A model generated the notes under the pieces. It was given only the letters and a program-made list of their open reading frames with translations, was not told where the DNA came from and searched no databases. A program made the translations under genes and the position numbers. Shown piece by piece: positions 1 through 7,731 of a stretch of DNA of 64,000 bases. Origin of the DNA: Bacteroides sp. (GTDB lineage: Bacteria > Bacteroidota > Bacteroidia > Bacteroidales > P3); the NCBI GenBank assembly GCA_023662825.1, contig JAMPIH010000004.1:1-64000 (forward strand), written 5' to 3'. Numbering within the stretch: the stretch's first letter is position 1; the number at the start of each line of letters is the position of its first letter.

Positions 1-283
1 TCTCATTTCTCCCCTACAGTATGCCCTGGGGCGCGTTCCCTCTCGAAACTTTTTTTCGTTCCGGCACGCCAAAAATGCGGAGACAGGGGCGTTTTTATAC
101 CCCAAACGGCAAATTTCCGGGCTCGCCACTCAGAATGCATGATTGAATATCCCCCCCCATTTCCTATTCGCCTCATATTTTTACAAGCTGACAATAAGCA
201 CCTTACAAACTAAAAAAGAAGACAAGCTTCGATAAATCCGGATTTTTGGATTCTATATACAACACCACTTAAAATTGTATGCC

Positions 284-454
284 ATGAAAACAATCGGTCA
301 GAAAACACTTGAAAGCCAACGTAGTGAAAGTAAATTTTACGCCACCATGAAACACTTGCTCCGCGAGATCGCGCCCATCATCATACCCTCCATCCTGTTC
401 TCCATCTGCATCTACTGCTGCGTAATGGAGGCGCTCACCTTCCCCGTAAGGTAA
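284..454 (+). CDS. Small single-pass membrane protein candidate (56 aa)
   Basis: An ATG-started frame of 56 codons with a basic N-terminal half and one hydrophobic stretch of about 20 residues (roughly residues 31-50, rich in Ile, Leu and Cys), ending in a short PVR tail. The layout suits a small inner-membrane protein. I recognise no family. No TAnnTTTG promoter or ribosome site is obvious upstream, and an imperfect hairpin repeat begins only 11 bases after the stop. It could be a chance frame. The 283 bases before it show no gene I can support. Confidence 0.35.
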   Translation: MKTIGQKTLESQRSESKFYATMKHLLREIAPIIIPSILFSICIYCCVMEALTFPVR

Positions 455-464
455 AGGGCAAAAC

Positions 465-589
465 AAAAAACGTTTTGGATGGCCAGATGCAAGGCGGGCG
501 GCTTAGGGGCGCGCGGGAGCGTACTGAAGTACGTGACCAAGCGAACCTAAACCGCCCAACGCAGCAGATGGCCGTCCAAAACGCTTTTT
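465..589. repeat. Dispersed long-hairpin repeat, copy 1
   Basis: A nearly fully palindromic 125-bp unit. Outer arms (AAAAAACGTTTTGGATGGCC at 465-484 and its imperfect complement at 570-589) enclose a second arm pair (GGGCGG.TTAGG and CCTAA.CCGCCC) and a core palindrome CGTACTGAAGTACG at 520-533, set in GGGAG...TGACC. The same architecture recurs near 6.0 and 57.3 kb. It touches the stop codon of the AraC gene and is followed on the minus strand by a T-rich run, so it may act as that gene's terminator. Confidence 0.8.
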
Positions 590-1607
590 AAAAGGCTTTT
601 TTGTATTGAATGGGCGTGAACCCCGTCTGCGTCTTAAACATCTTGCAGAACGAGGCCTGATCCGGATAGTTCAGTTCCTTGGCTACGAGGAGAAGGTTCT
701 TGCGCTGTCCCAGCATAAGGTGCTTGGCCTTCTCGCAGACCACGATATGCACCCACTGGTTGGCGGAGATGCCGGTAAGCGCCTTGAGGATCGTGGTGAG
801 GTATTGCGGGGTTATGCCGAGCATGGCAGCGTAATAGTTGAGGAAACGCTCCGAGCCCACCTTCTGGTCGAGCAGGTTGAGGAAGCGCAGGATAAACATC
901 TCGCGCGATCCGAACCTTTCCCCGTTGCGGCGCAGGGGGATATGCTGGCTGTATTGGTCGAAAAGCTCGTAACAGAAGGTCTTGGCCAACTGTTCCACCA
1001 TATGGCTGTTGAAGATACCCTGTTGGAAGAAAGACGACGACTTGGGAGTTTCCATCTTCTTGCACAGCAGGGTGAACATATCGTTTAACTGAGCCACCGA
1101 TTTCTTGGCCAGGGGCAAGACCGCCTTTTGCTGTATATAATAGTAAAGGTCTATCGGTTGAGAGAAGGCGGACGAAAAAAGGAAGGAATTGCCGGAAACG
1201 ATGGCCACCGCCTTGAAGTCGGCGCTGGCCGAAAGGCATTCCAGAACAAATCCGGTATTGATGATCAGCGCGTCGTTTTCGCGAAGCCGGTGGCGGGTGG
1301 AATCCATGGTAAAGGTCGATTCCCCCTTGACGCAAAGCATGCAGATGGTCTTGGAACCATCCCACAGCCGACGGAGCTTAGCTATCCTGCTATCCAAAAT
1401 TACTGGAGCAAAACCATACTGATGCAAAACATCTTTCATATACAAGAGACTGTCGGGCAATTGCACGGATTCCAATTCCGCCAATTTTACCGCACTGGGT
1501 TTTCGTCCTCTCTTACCGGGCGTTTTTTTTCTTTTCGTAGTCGCCTTCGGAGATTGCGGAACCGTTGGTTTTGCTGCTTTTTTCAAGGTTTTTAGTTTTA
1601 TATTCAA
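588..1607 (-). CDS. AraC-family transcriptional regulator with basic AT-hook-like N-terminus
   Basis: The 339-residue protein ends in a typical AraC/XylS DNA-binding domain with two helix-turn-helix units (about residues 240-339): a YYAAMLGITPQYLTTILKALTG segment type first helix pair and a final PDQASFCKMFKTQTGFTP block that is diagnostic for the family. The middle (about 60-200) fits a cupin-like sensor domain. The first 40 residues are very basic and contain KRGRKP, like an AT-hook, which AraC proteins usually lack. The gene stands alone, with a TATATTTG -7 element upstream and a hairpin repeat at its stop. The regulated genes and ligand are unknown. Confidence 0.9.
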   Translation of the reverse strand: MNIKLKTLKKAAKPTVPQSPKATTKRKKTPGKRGRKPSAVKLAELESVQLPDSLLYMKDVLHQYGFAPVILDSRIAKLRRLWDGSKTICMLCVKGESTFTMDSTRHRLRENDALIINTGFVLECLSASADFKAVAIVSGNSFLFSSAFSQPIDLYYYIQQKAVLPLAKKSVAQLNDMFTLLCKKMETPKSSSFFQQGIFNSHMVEQLAKTFCYELFDQYSQHIPLRRNGERFGSREMFILRFLNLLDQKVGSERFLNYYAAMLGITPQYLTTILKALTGISANQWVHIVVCEKAKHLMLGQRKNLLLVAKELNYPDQASFCKMFKTQTGFTPIQYKKAF

Positions 1608-1635
1608 CGAATTTGCGCTGAATGGTTTACAGCGG

Positions 1636-1643
1636 CAAATATA
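1636..1643 (-). promoter_or_regulatory. Promoter -7 element for the AraC gene
   Basis: Read on the minus strand this is TATATTTG, a match to the Bacteroidetes -7 consensus TAnnTTTG, about 29 bases upstream of the AraC start. A clear -33 TTG is not present at the usual distance. A short inverted repeat, CGCTG...CAGCG, lies between it and the gene and could be an autoregulatory site. Confidence 0.5.
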
Positions 1644-1669
1644 GAAAAATATGTGGAAATGTAGATAAA

Positions 1670-1699
1670 AAAAATAACGCGCCTGTGCGCGTTATTTTT
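1670..1699 (-). terminator. Intrinsic terminator after tRNA-Gln
   Basis: A 13-bp perfect stem (AAAAATAACGCGC paired with GCGCGTTATTTTT, loop CTGT) whose A- and T-rich ends supply a U-tract on either strand. It lies five bases past the 3' end of the tRNA and between it and the AraC promoter, so it ends the tRNA transcript and insulates the regulator. Confidence 0.85.
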
Positions 1700-1703
1700 G
1701 ATG

Positions 1704-1776
1704 TTGCCCTACCAGGGGTCGAACCTGGAGACTTCAGATCCAGAATCTGACGTGTTGCCAATTACACCATAGGGCA
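1704..1776 (-). tRNA. tRNA-Gln (anticodon CTG)
   Basis: A 73-nt cloverleaf. The 7-bp acceptor stem pairs 1770-1776 with 1705-1711, with discriminator A at 1704. The D arm reads GGTGTAATTGGCAACAC. The anticodon stem is TCAGA/TCTGA with loop TTCTGGA, giving anticodon CTG and therefore glutamine (codon CAG). The T arm contains GGTTCGACCCC type bases. No CCA is encoded. Confidence 0.95.
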
Positions 1777-1797
1777 TTGACCTATCAAAATCGGCTG

Positions 1798-1827
1798 CAA
1801 AGGTAGAAAAAAAACTTTTACGTTCAA
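1798..1827 (-). promoter_or_regulatory. Promoter of tRNA-Gln
   Basis: On the minus strand a TTG (-33, 1825-1827) is followed after exactly 19 bases by TACCTTTG (-7, 1798-1805). This is a textbook Bacteroidetes promoter, placed about 21 bases upstream of the mature tRNA 5' end. Confidence 0.85.
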
Positions 1828-1988
1828 CAAAAATTTTTCATTTCGGTTTTAGAAGCCGGAAAAGGCCTCCCGATATCGCGCTTGGCGGAACTTCTTCCGC
1901 AAACTTTGCACAAGGTGCTGAAACCTGTGTGGAACGATACGCGGCAATCGGTAACGCGGATCAAAACTTTTAAACGACCTAAACAATA

Positions 1989-2687
1989 TCAACCATTTGT
2001 AATTTCATTAATCTTGGCACATACTTGCCGTACATGATCCAACCCATACAGCAACGAACGACTGTCGATGCCCATCCATAAAAACAGGGTATGGATCTTT
2101 TGATAAGCATTCATTATATAGCCTGTCGCTATTTCCGGCTTTTGTTTGGCAAAGCATATCGGTTCATGGTGCGCGATGCGGTTTCGGAGAATATTGATAC
2201 CGTCCAATTCGTTAAACATATAGGTATTGTTATATTGAACCGTTGAAGATGAGCGTGGCTTTTCGGGGAAAATGGCAAGTAATGTACGACCTGTAGCCCG
2301 ATATTGCGGATTGGCAAACATATATTTCCAAACGCCGAATTCCATTTCAGCCAATAATTTTTCATGAGAATAGATATGATTGCATATCAGTCGCTTATAA
2401 GCTTTCCTTATAATCATGGCGCTATCCCGACAGCCCGGCACATCAAATACTCCATCCGGCAAAACCGCATTCCGCAACCAATCCGAACCAAAGTTTTTCA
2501 TCAAGTTCCTGTCGATGGCGTTTCTTATAGCCACTTCAAAACAACTCAACAAGGTAAAAAATTCTTGAGACAAATTGAGATTCAACCTGTATAGTTGCAT
2601 AGTCTTACGCGTATCGTGCTTACACGCATAGAGATAACGGCTTAATCGTGTACTCGACATTACATATTGAAAATCTTCATATTTCAT
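1989..2687 (-). CDS. Abi family (Abi_2/AbiD-F-like) HEPN protein, probable phage defence
   Basis: A 232-residue protein with the layout of Abi_2 family abortive-infection proteins: an N-terminal helical region with LSRYLYAC..HDT..T..LY, a central FEVAIRNAID block, and near residue 170 the motif LRNRIAHHEP. That motif is the RxxxxH signature of HEPN ribonucleases (R-NRIA-H). Proteins of this family are known or suspected to cut RNA and stop phage growth. The gene is solitary and richer in AT than its neighbours, which suggests transfer. It sits beside a tRNA gene and is divergent from a possible small RNA at 2700-2788. The phage target is unknown. Confidence 0.8.
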   Translation of the reverse strand: MKYEDFQYVMSSTRLSRYLYACKHDTRKTMQLYRLNLNLSQEFFTLLSCFEVAIRNAIDRNLMKNFGSDWLRNAVLPDGVFDVPGCRDSAMIIRKAYKRLICNHIYSHEKLLAEMEFGVWKYMFANPQYRATGRTLLAIFPEKPRSSSTVQYNNTYMFNELDGINILRNRIAHHEPICFAKQKPEIATGYIMNAYQKIHTLFLWMGIDSRSLLYGLDHVRQVCAKINEITNG

Positions 2688-2699
2688 TTCTTTCTTTTA

Positions 2700-2788
2700 T
2701 TTGGTCTGTTTCCAAGAAATTCCTATCTTTGCAGTGTTGCTTCCCGATAGCCCCTGACACAAGTCAAGCTATCGGGTTTAGTTTTTTT
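2700..2788 (+). ncRNA. Putative short transcript: strong promoter followed directly by a terminator-like hairpin
   Basis: TTTG (2700-2703), a 20-base spacer and TATCTTTG (2724-2731) form a near-perfect Bacteroidetes promoter. Expected initiation near 2737 is followed at once by the hairpin CCCGATAG (2743-2750) / CTATCGGG (2769-2776), with an inner TGAC...GTCA stem, and then a run of seven T. Only about 50 nt would be made. No ORF of note lies within it. It is divergent from the Abi gene. Alternatives are a decayed leader/attenuator whose gene has been lost, or a bare terminator. Confidence 0.45.
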
Positions 2789-2985
2789 ATAGGCTTTCTG
2801 TTTTTCGCTCCGAAAACGCGCAACCTATTGGTTGCAAAAATAAGGCTTCTATCGATAGGCAATTCTTAAAAAAAACTTAAAAACAAAGCCGTTCATCCGT
2901 TTGGCAGATCCACTTTCATAGACTTGGCGCCAAATCGGATAAACGGATCTTTCTTGGCTTAGGCCGGAAAACAACCTACTATAGT

Positions 2986-3152
2986 CTAAAATCTCAATCC
3001 TAAACCGAAGCCATGAGATTGTCATAAAGCCAAAGTCCACTTCCCATTGCAAAAAAGGCCAGCCCTGTCATTTTTAGCCCGTCTCCACGAATCATAATAT
3101 CCACTAAACAAAATGCAGTCTGTTGTTTTTTAATTTTGTGGTGATCATATTT
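2986..3152 (-). pseudogene. Possible decayed 3' end of an outer-membrane barrel gene
   Basis: Between the Abi gene and the next operon, 2789-3231 holds no intact gene. On the minus strand one frame reads MTGLAFFAMGSGLWLYDNLM and, after a frame change, GLGLRF followed by a stop at 2986. A terminal phenylalanine after alternating glycine and leucine is typical of the last strand of a beta-barrel protein. The fragment is short and the reading needs a frameshift, so this is only a suggestion. Confidence 0.25.
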
Positions 3153-3231
3153 TTATCCTCTACAAACAAATTTGTCCCCCAACATATCACTTAGACGTTG
3201 GAGCCATATACAGCATCCTCTATTTTTGTCT

Positions 3232-3825
3232 TTACCTATGGTTCTGCTTGTCTTTCTTTTCCTTTTTGGAATTTTTGAAAAACGGCCCGATTTTGAGGAA
3301 TCCCCACGCTTTCGAAGTTTCCCGGCTATCCCCTGCCTCCACCGATACTGCCGAACCAAGTAGCCGGCTTGCCATCCTGCGGCATCCTTCAGACATTTCT
3401 TTTGCGGATACTCCCATCTGCTCGTAGTCGGTGCGTTCCAGTTTGGCGGTTTCCACATCCAATATCTTGGCGGTAACAATCACGTTGGAGGCATCTATCT
3501 TGGCCGCTTCCGCCACCAACACATAAGAAGCTCCCGTCATCTCGCCCAAGCGCTTGATCTGGTCATCGCTCACCATACCTGTACGCTGAAAATCCTGTTC
3601 GCCCTGAATGGCCATCATATCCACGCGGTCGTAACCCTCGTAGCCCGGTGTCTGCGTAATGACCTTCGCCAAAGTGGTACGGAGCAACAATTTAACGCCA
3701 TAGTTAACCGCATTGCCCCGGTCCACCACTTCCAGAATCGCCACCTTCTTGGCCGACTCCGATTGCGCCCACAGCAAGGGTAATCCCATCAGGAATACCC
3801 CCAACACCAACATAATTCGTTTCAT
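3232..3825 (-). CDS. Secreted CsgG/LpoB-like envelope protein
   Basis: A 197-residue protein with a signal peptide ending LLWAQ. The mature part starts KKVAILEVVD and continues with a region matching the periplasmic alpha/beta fold shared by CsgG, LpoB and TolB N-terminal domains (an AILxxxD strand, then GASYVLVAEAAK and VTAKILDVETAKL). The last 30 residues are very lysine-rich. It is the last gene of a three-gene operon and begins 12 bases after the preceding stop. It probably binds or assembles envelope proteins with its two partners; the exact function is unknown. Confidence 0.6.
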   Translation of the reverse strand: MKRIMLVLGVFLMGLPLLWAQSESAKKVAILEVVDRGNAVNYGVKLLLRTTLAKVITQTPGYEGYDRVDMMAIQGEQDFQRTGMVSDDQIKRLGEMTGASYVLVAEAAKIDASNVIVTAKILDVETAKLERTDYEQMGVSAKEMSEGCRRMASRLLGSAVSVEAGDSRETSKAWGFLKIGPFFKNSKKEKKDKQNHR

Positions 3826-3836
3826 ATTCTTTTGGT

Positions 3837-4871
3837 TTATTTGTTAATAATCTCGCTTATCGCCGCACCTATCTTCTTGGAGACCTCTTTATAGGCCGCC
3901 CGCGCGGCTTCGATAAAATTCAACGAGTGACCGCCCTTTACCGAGACTTCATCGGCAAAAATCCGTTGGCCGGCAACCACCTTTTCTATTTCCAACACCG
4001 CATCCACATACGCATAATATGTAATGTAGCCGCCCGACCCGAAACTATTGTAATCGCGCGAGGAAGCCGACACCTTGACCACCCAGTCGGCATTGCCGGG
4101 TTCCTCCACAAAACTGCAACCGCTTGCCGAAAGCACGCCCTTCAATTCGTTTGACAGTTTATTGTAGGCCTGTTCGCCCAAATACGCGCTGCAAGACAGG
4201 TAAATGCGCGTACCATATTCCAAACCGGCCACCGTTTGGCGGATTTCCCGCTCCAGACTATTCCGTTTTTCCACATAAGAAGAAAGCTCCTCCTTCGACG
4301 CTCCAAAAAAGCCGAGCCAGAAAAAAGCCGCCTCCATCTGTTCAAAAACCGGCAGCACCTTTTCCAGGCACTCCTTAGCCTTGGCATTGAATCCCGCATC
4401 CACATAGTTGTCCGCCAAACTCCGGGCATTGTCTATCTTGCCGAAAAGCAGCTGCAGTTCCCCTTGGTAATAACGGCAGGCCGCCTGTTTCTCGATATAG
4501 GCGACGGCATACCCCTTTTTTGAGACAGGATCGTAACGGCTGTCTGTTTCCACAAAACGCAAATCCACATCGGTTGAAAAACTCGTTTCCGAAGTATAAA
4601 GCGTGTGGGTCTGTCCGTTTGCCGAAGACTTCCGCATTACCGCCTCGTCCCTTACCCTCACCCGCACGGTCTGCGCGAGATTGGTTAGGGCAATGCCTGT
4701 CAGGTATTCCTTAAAATCGCTTTCCGTACGGTTTCCCGCATTACCCGCCGTCTGTATGTTGTAATAGTAGCCGCCGAGGGTATATCTTACCCAGTCCGGC
4801 GGATAGTCCTGCGCCTGAAGCAGTCCCGAAAACAGGAAAACAAGCAGACAAGCCAAGATGTGTTTCATCAT
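3837..4871 (-). CDS. Secreted LPP20-like envelope protein of unknown function
   Basis: 344 residues with a signal peptide ending LLQAQ. The N-terminal 130 residues contain SDFKEYLTGIALTNLAQTVRVRV, like the LPP20/FlgP-type domain in which the residues after PxWV form a helix over a sheet. The C-terminal half has YGTRIYLSCSAYLGEQAYN and an ADWVVKVSASSRDYNSFGSG segment resembling lipoprotein domains associated with CsgG partners. The gene is 8 bases from the previous one in an operon. The family assignment rests on pattern only. Confidence 0.5.
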   Translation of the reverse strand: MMKHILACLLVFLFSGLLQAQDYPPDWVRYTLGGYYYNIQTAGNAGNRTESDFKEYLTGIALTNLAQTVRVRVRDEAVMRKSSANGQTHTLYTSETSFSTDVDLRFVETDSRYDPVSKKGYAVAYIEKQAACRYYQGELQLLFGKIDNARSLADNYVDAGFNAKAKECLEKVLPVFEQMEAAFFWLGFFGASKEELSSYVEKRNSLEREIRQTVAGLEYGTRIYLSCSAYLGEQAYNKLSNELKGVLSASGCSFVEEPGNADWVVKVSASSRDYNSFGSGGYITYYAYVDAVLEIEKVVAGQRIFADEVSVKGGHSLNFIEAARAAYKEVSKKIGAAISEIINK

Positions 4872-4879
4872 CCCCTCCG

Positions 4880-5515
4880 CTAAAGGGCGCTTTTGGCGGC
4901 GTTCATAATGGCTTCGTTCATTTCCATGAACTCCTGCAACTCTTCCTGATTCAAACCGTAGTTGCCGGTATTCCGCCCCGCCGTATTCACCAGGGAGACA
5001 TATCGGTCTCCACGGATGGCCACCCTTGCGGTAACCTCATACATGCGGCGAACCGGGTCGTATTCCACCCGCACCGCACCGTAAGGCTCACAACCGCTTA
5101 TCACGCTGGTGCTGACCTGCTTCCAATACGTCTTGACCGCTTCCTGCACGCGCTTGTTCACCTCCAGGCCGCCCTTCTCGGCCACCGACTGCACCACATT
5201 GTTCAAGGTTAACGAAACCGTGTTGTGGGCATCCCGGCGCGCCATCTCTATGGCGGTCTGCCTATCGTCGGCCGAGGCCTTGCCGGCGAACCAACGGTAA
5301 GGAACCGTCACCATTTTCGTACCGTCTTCGCTCAAGGTCTTCACTTCCTCCGTGCCGTCCATAATCTCATCCATCACCCTCACCTTGTTGCCTTCCAGAT
5401 TCCTGGCAGATTCGATCCGGGTCTCTTCGGGCTTGGCATAGTGTTTGGAATTACCGCACGAAGCCAACAGCAGAACCGGTACAATCGCCGGTACAAAAAA
5501 GCGTATCGTTTTCAT
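4880..5515 (-). CDS. LPP20-like lipoprotein
   Basis: A 211-residue lipoprotein with the lipobox LLLASC at about residue 20. The core has DDRQTAIEMARRDAHNTVSLTLNNVVQS, the repeating Ala/Arg pattern of LPP20-type domains, where conserved helices precede a sheet reading YEVTARVAI. First gene of the operon with the CsgG-like and secreted LPP20-like genes, and preceded by a TATCTTTG -7 element. The three may form an envelope complex like those used for secretion pores or flagella-related assemblies, but nothing in the window shows a client protein. Confidence 0.6.
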   Translation of the reverse strand: MKTIRFFVPAIVPVLLLASCGNSKHYAKPEETRIESARNLEGNKVRVMDEIMDGTEEVKTLSEDGTKMVTVPYRWFAGKASADDRQTAIEMARRDAHNTVSLTLNNVVQSVAEKGGLEVNKRVQEAVKTYWKQVSTSVISGCEPYGAVRVEYDPVRRMYEVTARVAIRGDRYVSLVNTAGRNTGNYGLNQEELQEFMEMNEAIMNAAKSAL

Positions 5516-5579
5516 AAATATATGTATTTAAGTTTTCTATCATATCAACAGTTTCATCTCCTCAAAGACGAAACCGAAC

Positions 5580-5587
5580 CAAAGATA
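5580..5587 (-). promoter_or_regulatory. Promoter -7 element of the LPP20/CsgG operon
   Basis: On the minus strand it reads TATCTTTG, an exact TAnnTTTG match, 64 bases upstream of the lipoprotein start. No clear -33 TTG stands at 19-21 bases. Confidence 0.5.
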
Positions 5588-5867
5588 TATAATTAATGAT
5601 TTAAAATTTCATTGTTTTTATTAATTACACTTCTTAAATACAAAATTTATATTATTATAATTGCAAAATATTTTTACATACGGTAACTGGAATTCATAGA
5701 CACGCTTGCTCTCATTACACTTTTTACAATCAAGAATTATAATAATATAAATTACCGATTTCAACACAAAAAAGTTATCAACACCCCGTTATTTTTTTAA
5801 GAAAGTTTATCCATGCGGGAGGCCACCTCAGAATTCATTCCCGATATCCCCGTTCCTCCGCGTAAAT
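5588..5867. other. AT-rich intergenic stretch with no gene seen
   Basis: Strongly AT-rich DNA between the divergent LPP20 operon and the hairpin repeats. It contains no convincing ORF or structured RNA. It may hold upstream promoter elements for the operon on the left. Confidence 0.5.
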
Positions 5868-5955
5868 TCTGCCGGACACCGAACACGCGTACTGAAGTAC
5901 GTGACCGGACAAGCCGAGGGCTGCAACGAAGCAGCCCGCCCCCACCACGAAGCCG
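5868..5955. repeat. Dispersed hairpin repeat, partial copy 2a
   Basis: Contains the core CGTACTGAAGTACG (5888-5901) followed by GTGACCGGACAAGCCGAGGG and GCAACGAAGCAGCCCGCCCC, nearly identical to the right half of the full copy that follows. The left outer arm is missing, so this looks like a half unit left by recombination or a tandem event. Confidence 0.65.
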
Positions 5956-5960
5956 GTTTA

Positions 5961-6088
5961 AAAAAAACGTTTTGGAGGGTGGGATGCGAGGCGCAGCCCG
6001 AAGGCGGTGAGGGAGCGTACTTCAGTACGTGACCGAACAAGCCGAGGGCTGCAACGAAGCAGCCCGCCCCCCAAAACGTTTTTTTTAG
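5961..6088. repeat. Dispersed long-hairpin repeat, copy 2b
   Basis: Outer arms AAAAAAACGTTTTGGAGGG (from 5961) and CCCCAAAACGTTTTTTTT (to 6088), with the core CGTACTTCAGTACG at 6016-6029 in the same GGGAG...TGACC setting as the other copies. Its right end abuts the TAACTTTG promoter element of the GH3 gene. Confidence 0.8.
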
Positions 6089-6096
6089 TAACTTTG
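6089..6096 (+). promoter_or_regulatory. Promoter -7 element before the GH3-like gene
   Basis: TAACTTTG matches TAnnTTTG and lies 21 bases before the start codon. The -33 position falls inside the right arm of the adjoining hairpin repeat, so the repeat would form part of the promoter region. Confidence 0.6.
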
Positions 6097-6117
6097 GTTT
6101 TTAATCTATTGTAAGGT

Positions 6118-7713
6118 ATGCCCGAAACAAAACCCAGCCCGAAGACGGCAAAAAAAGCCCGCAGGAGAATACCTGTATTCGGCTCCATCTTGAAAGCGGC
6201 ATTGGAGTTCAGAGCCAACAAAGTGCCTTTGGTCAGTTTCTTTAGCGTAAAAGACCCCGTAAAGGCGCAGAACCGCGTGTTGAAGAAACTGCTGTCGAAA
6301 GCCGCCGACACCTCGTTCGGCCGGGAGTTCGGCTTTAAAGAAATTCTGGGCAGCGCCGACATACGGCAGGAATTTTCGAAACGGGTGCCCGTATATGATT
6401 ACGACCGGATGTTCCGCGACTGGTGGTACCGCAGCCTCAACGGGGAGACCTTTGTTTCGTGGCCCGGCAGGAACACGCACTTCGCGCTCAGTTCGGGCAC
6501 GTCGGGCGCCAGCAGCAAGTATATTCCCGTTACGGGCGATATGGTGAAAGCCATCAAGAAAACCAGCATCCGCCAGCTGTTCGCCCTGGCCCAATACGAC
6601 TTCCCCAACGAACTGTTCCAGAAAAGCGCGCTGATGCTGGGCGGCAGCACCCACCTGCAGTACAACGGCAGCTATTACGCGGGCGACCTTTCGGGCATCA
6701 CCACGGGGAACCTGCCCTTCTGGTTCGAGCATTTCTACAAGCCGGGCAAACGCATCTCGCGCGAACGCGACTGGCCCACCAAGATTGAGGAAATCGTGCG
6801 CAAGGCACCCGAATGGGACATCGCCGCCGTGGTGGGCGTGCCGGCCTGGTTCCAGATTCTGTTCCAAAAAATCATAGAGCGCTACAACCTCAAGACCATC
6901 CACGACATCTGGCCGAACCTGGAGATCTACGTGCACGGCGGGGTGTCGTTCGAACCGTATAAGGGCAGCTTCGAGAAACTGCTGGCGCATCCATTGGTGT
7001 ATCTCGAAACCTATCTGGCGTCCGAGGGCTTTCTGGCGTTTCAGAACCGCCCTGGCGTGAACGCCATGCAGCTGGTGCTCGACAACGGGCTGTTCTTCGA
7101 GTTCATTCCGTTCAACGACCGCAATTTCGACGAGGACGGACAGGTGGTGGAAAATCCGCAGACCTTATATATAGACCAAGTGGAGGAAGGCCGGGAATAC
7201 GCCGTGCTGATTTCCACCTGCTCGGGCGCGTGGCGGTATATGATCGGCGACACGGTGCGCTTTACCAGCAAGGCGCACAACGAGATCGTGATCACGGGCC
7301 GCACCAAGTCGTTCCTGAGCCTTTGCGGGGAACACCTCTCGGTCGATAACATGAACCGCGCCGTAAAGATGCTGGGCGAGGAAAAGAACGTGGGCATTCT
7401 GGAATATACCGTGGTGGGCGTAAAGAGTAACGGCATGTTCGGTCACCGCTGGTTCCTGGGCTGCGACCAGGCCATAGACAAGGACGAGGCCGCCCGCAAG
7501 ATAGACGAATACCTGAAGGTGCTCAACGACGACTACCGGGTGGAACGCCTGGAGGCCATCCGTTCCATAGACGTGGAGGTACTTCCCTTGCAGGTGTTCT
7601 ACGACTACATGCGCCAACAGGGCAAGGAAGGGGCGCAGAACAAGTTTCCCCGCGTATTGAAAGGCGAAAAGGCGCAAGACTGGCTTAAATTTGTAGAATC
7701 ACTCAATAAATAA
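6118..7713 (+). CDS. GH3-like acyl-adenylating enzyme
   Basis: 531 residues matching the GH3 auxin-responsive promoter family, adenylate-forming enzymes that in plants conjugate amino acids to carboxylic acids. The AMP/ATP loop is SSGTSGASSKYIPV (about residue 124), followed by a YVHGGVSFEPY block, ISTCSGAWRYMIGDTVRF and the hinge ITGRTKSFLSLCGEHL. Length is normal for bacterial members. Members are common in Bacteroidetes, but their substrate is not established. It starts a co-directional run with uridine phosphorylase 18 bases downstream. Confidence 0.9.
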   Translation: MPETKPSPKTAKKARRRIPVFGSILKAALEFRANKVPLVSFFSVKDPVKAQNRVLKKLLSKAADTSFGREFGFKEILGSADIRQEFSKRVPVYDYDRMFRDWWYRSLNGETFVSWPGRNTHFALSSGTSGASSKYIPVTGDMVKAIKKTSIRQLFALAQYDFPNELFQKSALMLGGSTHLQYNGSYYAGDLSGITTGNLPFWFEHFYKPGKRISRERDWPTKIEEIVRKAPEWDIAAVVGVPAWFQILFQKIIERYNLKTIHDIWPNLEIYVHGGVSFEPYKGSFEKLLAHPLVYLETYLASEGFLAFQNRPGVNAMQLVLDNGLFFEFIPFNDRNFDEDGQVVENPQTLYIDQVEEGREYAVLISTCSGAWRYMIGDTVRFTSKAHNEIVITGRTKSFLSLCGEHLSVDNMNRAVKMLGEEKNVGILEYTVVGVKSNGMFGHRWFLGCDQAIDKDEAARKIDEYLKVLNDDYRVERLEAIRSIDVEVLPLQVFYDYMRQQGKEGAQNKFPRVLKGEKAQDWLKFVESLNK

Positions 7714-7731
7714 CCTCAAAAACTTAAAACT

